Positions 6,794 to 8,775 of a DNA stretch of 8,775 bases are shown piece after piece. The notes beneath the pieces were generated by a model, which was not told where the DNA came from, searched no databases, and saw nothing but the letters and a program-made list of their open reading frames with translations. This stretch comes from an uncultured Asticcacaulis sp. (GTDB taxonomy: Bacteria > Pseudomonadota > Alphaproteobacteria > Caulobacterales > Caulobacteraceae). The translations under genes and the position numbers were made by a program. The stretch's first letter is position 1; each line of letters opens with the position of its first letter. The stretch spans positions 1 through 8,775 of the forward strand of contig CAMLPZ010000180.1 in assembly GCA_946482045.1 (NCBI GenBank), written 5' to 3'.

Positions 6794-6904
6794 GCTGTCA
6801 CAAGACGAAACATGCCCGCCGCGTCAAGCAAAAAGGCCTTATGCGCCGGGTTTTAAAAGAAAGTCATTGTCGTGACCGATAACAGTAACGCTGGAGAGCG
6901 TGAC
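6794..6904. promoter_or_regulatory. Divergent intergenic region tadA / RluB-family gene
   Basis: A 111-base gap from which the tadA-mscS pair and the pseudouridine synthase gene are both expected to be transcribed. On the minus strand TTGACG (6827-6822) is a plausible -35 for tadA, but no good -10 follows at the usual spacing. An AT-rich patch, TTTTAAAAGAAAG, at about 6851-6863 is the best candidate core region. On the plus strand, GGAGAG at 6893-6898 is a good ribosome binding site for the gene starting at 6905. Promoter positions are not established. Confidence 0.35.
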
Positions 6905-8775
6905 ATGCCCAATAAAGATGGAACCCCAGAAACTTCTGGAAAGCATGAGACCCCGGCCGCTGCGCCGATCAGCCAGGAAGACCAGGACATGGCCGATGGC
7001 CATCGCTATCAGAGCCAGGAATTCCGCGACGCCCGGGGTGGTGATAAGCCCGATGGCGAACGCAAGCGCCCTGCCAGGGACGCCAAAGGCCCGAGAAGGG
7101 GTGGCAAGGACGGCAAGGATGCCAAGCCACCGGTCAAGACGGAGCGTATCGCCAAGGTGCTGGCGCGCGCCGGCCTGGCCTCGCGTCGTGAAGTCGAGCG
7201 CCTGATCGGCCTCGGCAAGATCGCCGTCAACGGCCGCATCCTTGAAACGCCGGCCGTGCTGGTCTCGTCAACCGACGTCATCACCGTCGAAGGCCAGCCG
7301 ATCGGCAAGGCCGAGCCGACCCGCCTGTGGCGCTATCATAAACCCGTCGGCCTGATGACCACCCATTCCGATCCGCAAGGCCGTCCGACCGTTTTTGAAA
7401 AGCTGCCGCAGCCTATGCCGCGCGTCATCTCCGTCGGCCGCCTCGACCTCAATTCCGAAGGCCTGCTGCTGCTGACCAATGACGGCGAACTGGCGCGCGC
7501 GCTGGAAATGCCGTCAACCGCCTGGGTGCGGCAGTATCGCGCCCGCGCACTGGGCCACACGACACAAGCCGAGCTCGACCGCCTGAAGAACGGCACGACG
7601 GTCGATGGCGTCATCTACGGTCCGATGGAAGCGACGCTCGACAAGCGGCAGGACAAGGCCGATGGCCGCGCCAACGTCTGGCTGACCGTCTCGATCACCG
7701 AAGGCAAGAACCGCGAAGTCCGTAAGGTACTGGAATCGATCGGCCTGAAGGTCAATCGCCTGATCCGTTTGGCCTATGGCCCGTTCCTGCTTGGCAACCT
7801 CGAAGCCGGCGATGTCGAAGAAGTCGGCCCCCGCGTGATCCGCGAGCTGCTGAGCGACAAGATCGACCCGCGCAATCTTCCGCCCGAAGGCGCCAGCCAG
7901 ACGCGCGACCTGCCCAGGGCGCGACCGGCCGCCGAAGGCCGCCGCGCTGGTGGCGACCGCTTTGGCAAGACCGACGCCCGCGAAACGTCAAGGCCGGCGC
8001 GCGAGCGCAAGGTTGGCGATGGTCCGCGTGTCCGCCGTGAATTCGAGGATCGCCGCGAGTTCAAGGACCGGGATTTCGACGAGCGTCCGCGCTTCGAAGG
8101 TGACGGCGAGAGCCGCGACCGCCGCCAGGAGCGCACCTTCGCGCCGCGCGGTGAACGGTCGTTCGACAAGAAGCCATGGACGCCGCGTCCCGAGACCGGC
8201 AGCGAAGATCGTGCGCCCCGCGCCTACAAGCCGCGCGAAGAGCGTGGCGGCGGAGATCGGCCGTCCTTCCGTCCGCGCGAAGACCGTGCGCCGCGCGACG
8301 GGGCGCGTCCGGCCCGCAGCTATGGCGCTAAAAAGTCGTATGATGGCATTCCGGCGGGGGAAGCCGGCGCCTATGAGCGCGCCAAGCGCGAATTCGGTGG
8401 CGGTGACCGTCCGCAGGGCGAGCGCAGCTTCCGACCGCGCGAAGACCGCGACGGTGGTGGCGAGCGCAAGAGCTATGGCAACAAGCCGCGCTTTGACCGT
8501 ACGCAAGGCGAACGTCCGCAGGGCGAGCGTAGCTTCCGTCCACGTGAAGACCGTGGCAGTGGTGACCGTCCGCCGTATGGCAAGCCGCGCTTCGACCGTC
8601 CGCAAGGTGACCGCCCGCAGGGTGAACGCAGCTTCCGTCCGCGCGAAGATCGGAGCGGTGGTGACCGTCCGTCGTATGGCAAGCCGCGCTTTGACCGTCC
8701 GCAAGGCGATCGCCCGCAGGGTGAACGCAGCTTCCGGCCGCGCGAGGATCGCGCCGGCGGTGGTGCCAATAGCGG
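6905..8775 (+). CDS. RluB-family 23S rRNA pseudouridine synthase with long repetitive tail, 3' partial
   Basis: Isomerises a specific uridine to pseudouridine in rRNA. RluB modifies 23S rRNA U2605, and this is the most likely target, though RluE/RluF-type relatives cannot be excluded. The start at 6905 has GGAGAG six bases upstream; 623 codons are open to the right edge without a stop. Residues 1-79 are a hydrophilic, basic extension. An S4 RNA-binding domain covers about 80-127 (ERIAKVLARAGLASRREVE). The RsuA/RluB catalytic domain follows, with the catalytic aspartate D181 in VGRLDLNSEGLLLLTNDGE and the closing motif EGKNREVRKVLESIG (about 266-280), then LIRLAYGPF. The core ends near 325. 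The next 300 or so residues are low complexity, rich in R, G, D, E and P, with the RPRED motif recurring and tandem repeats at the end. E. coli RluB is about 290 residues, so this protein is more than twice as long. The call for the core is firm; the role of the tail is not known. Confidence 0.92.
   Translation, partial: MPNKDGTPETSGKHETPAAAPISQEDQDMADGHRYQSQEFRDARGGDKPDGERKRPARDAKGPRRGGKDGKDAKPPVKTERIAKVLARAGLASRREVERLIGLGKIAVNGRILETPAVLVSSTDVITVEGQPIGKAEPTRLWRYHKPVGLMTTHSDPQGRPTVFEKLPQPMPRVISVGRLDLNSEGLLLLTNDGELARALEMPSTAWVRQYRARALGHTTQAELDRLKNGTTVDGVIYGPMEATLDKRQDKADGRANVWLTVSITEGKNREVRKVLESIGLKVNRLIRLAYGPFLLGNLEAGDVEEVGPRVIRELLSDKIDPRNLPPEGASQTRDLPRARPAAEGRRAGGDRFGKTDARETSRPARERKVGDGPRVRREFEDRREFKDRDFDERPRFEGDGESRDRRQERTFAPRGERSFDKKPWTPRPETGSEDRAPRAYKPREERGGGDRPSFRPREDRAPRDGARPARSYGAKKSYDGIPAGEAGAYERAKREFGGGDRPQGERSFRPREDRDGGGERKSYGNKPRFDRTQGERPQGERSFRPREDRGSGDRPPYGKPRFDRPQGDRPQGERSFRPREDRSGGDRPSYGKPRFDRPQGDRPQGERSFRPREDRAGGGANS
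8402..8775 (+). repeat. In-frame tandem repeats, 33-35 codons each
   Basis: Four copies begin at 8402, 8507, 8606 and 8705. Spacings are 105, 99 and 99 bases, all multiples of three; the fourth copy is cut by the window edge. Each unit opens with G(D/E)RPQGERSFRPRED(R), passes through a glycine-rich linker and, in the complete copies, ends with Y-G-x-KPRFDR-x-Q. The third and fourth copies are nearly identical in DNA, with mostly synonymous third-position changes, which suggests recent duplication. Shorter, degenerate RPRED/KPREE units occur upstream at about 8230-8290. Confidence 0.85.

Noticed and set aside
7752..8769. Several minus-strand open frames (up to 238 codons) with repetitive R/S/G- or A/T/R-rich sequence over the pseudouridine synthase tail
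   Set aside because: They mirror the repeats of the plus-strand gene, which has an intact core joined in frame to the tail and no stop from 6905 to the edge. The minus-strand products look like simple reflections of a GC-rich repeat.
8402..8775. CRISPR-like or intergenic tandem repeat
   Set aside because: Spacing is 99-105 bases with no unique spacers, and all spacings are multiples of three within an open gene, so these are protein-coding repeats.

Overview
The window looks like an ordinary, gene-dense piece of an alphaproteobacterial chromosome. By eye it is GC-rich (roughly 60%). The gene order aroB-aroK, then divergent xerD and accA, together with a pseudouridine synthase carrying a very long basic tail, suggests Caulobacterales (an Asticcacaulis-like genome is one guess). 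That placement is inference from gene content and protein style; no marker gene in the window proves it. I see no mobile element, tRNA, rRNA, CRISPR array or phage gene.

Layout. Positions 1-1830 hold a tightly packed minus-strand operon, read right to left: aroK (shikimate kinase), aroB (3-dehydroquinate synthase, sharing ATGA with aroK), and the start of a CNNM/DUF21 (HlyC/CorC-type) membrane protein that runs off the left edge and overlaps aroB by 7 bases. After a 111-base divergent gap the plus strand carries xerD (chromosome dimer resolution recombinase), a 152-base gap containing a strong two-part inverted repeat, accA (acetyl-CoA carboxylase carboxyltransferase alpha subunit), a small DUF4328 membrane protein, and an exported outer-membrane beta-barrel protein. 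A hairpin at about 5385-5417 separates these from a convergent minus-strand pair: tadA (tRNA adenosine deaminase) followed by an MscS-type mechanosensitive channel. From 6905 to the right edge the plus strand encodes an RluB-family pseudouridine synthase that faces away from tadA. Its catalytic core is followed by about 300 residues of charged low-complexity sequence that end in 33-35 residue tandem repeats. The gene continues past the window.

How they work together. aroK and aroB are two steps of the shikimate pathway. accA supplies malonyl-CoA for fatty acid synthesis. tadA and the RluB-family enzyme are both RNA-modification genes placed back to back. xerD acts in chromosome segregation. 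The membrane genes (CNNM, DUF4328, beta-barrel, MscS) have no specific functional link to these that I can show. The two things most worth a second look are the inverted repeat upstream of accA and the repetitive tail of the pseudouridine synthase. I found no convincing new multi-gene system.
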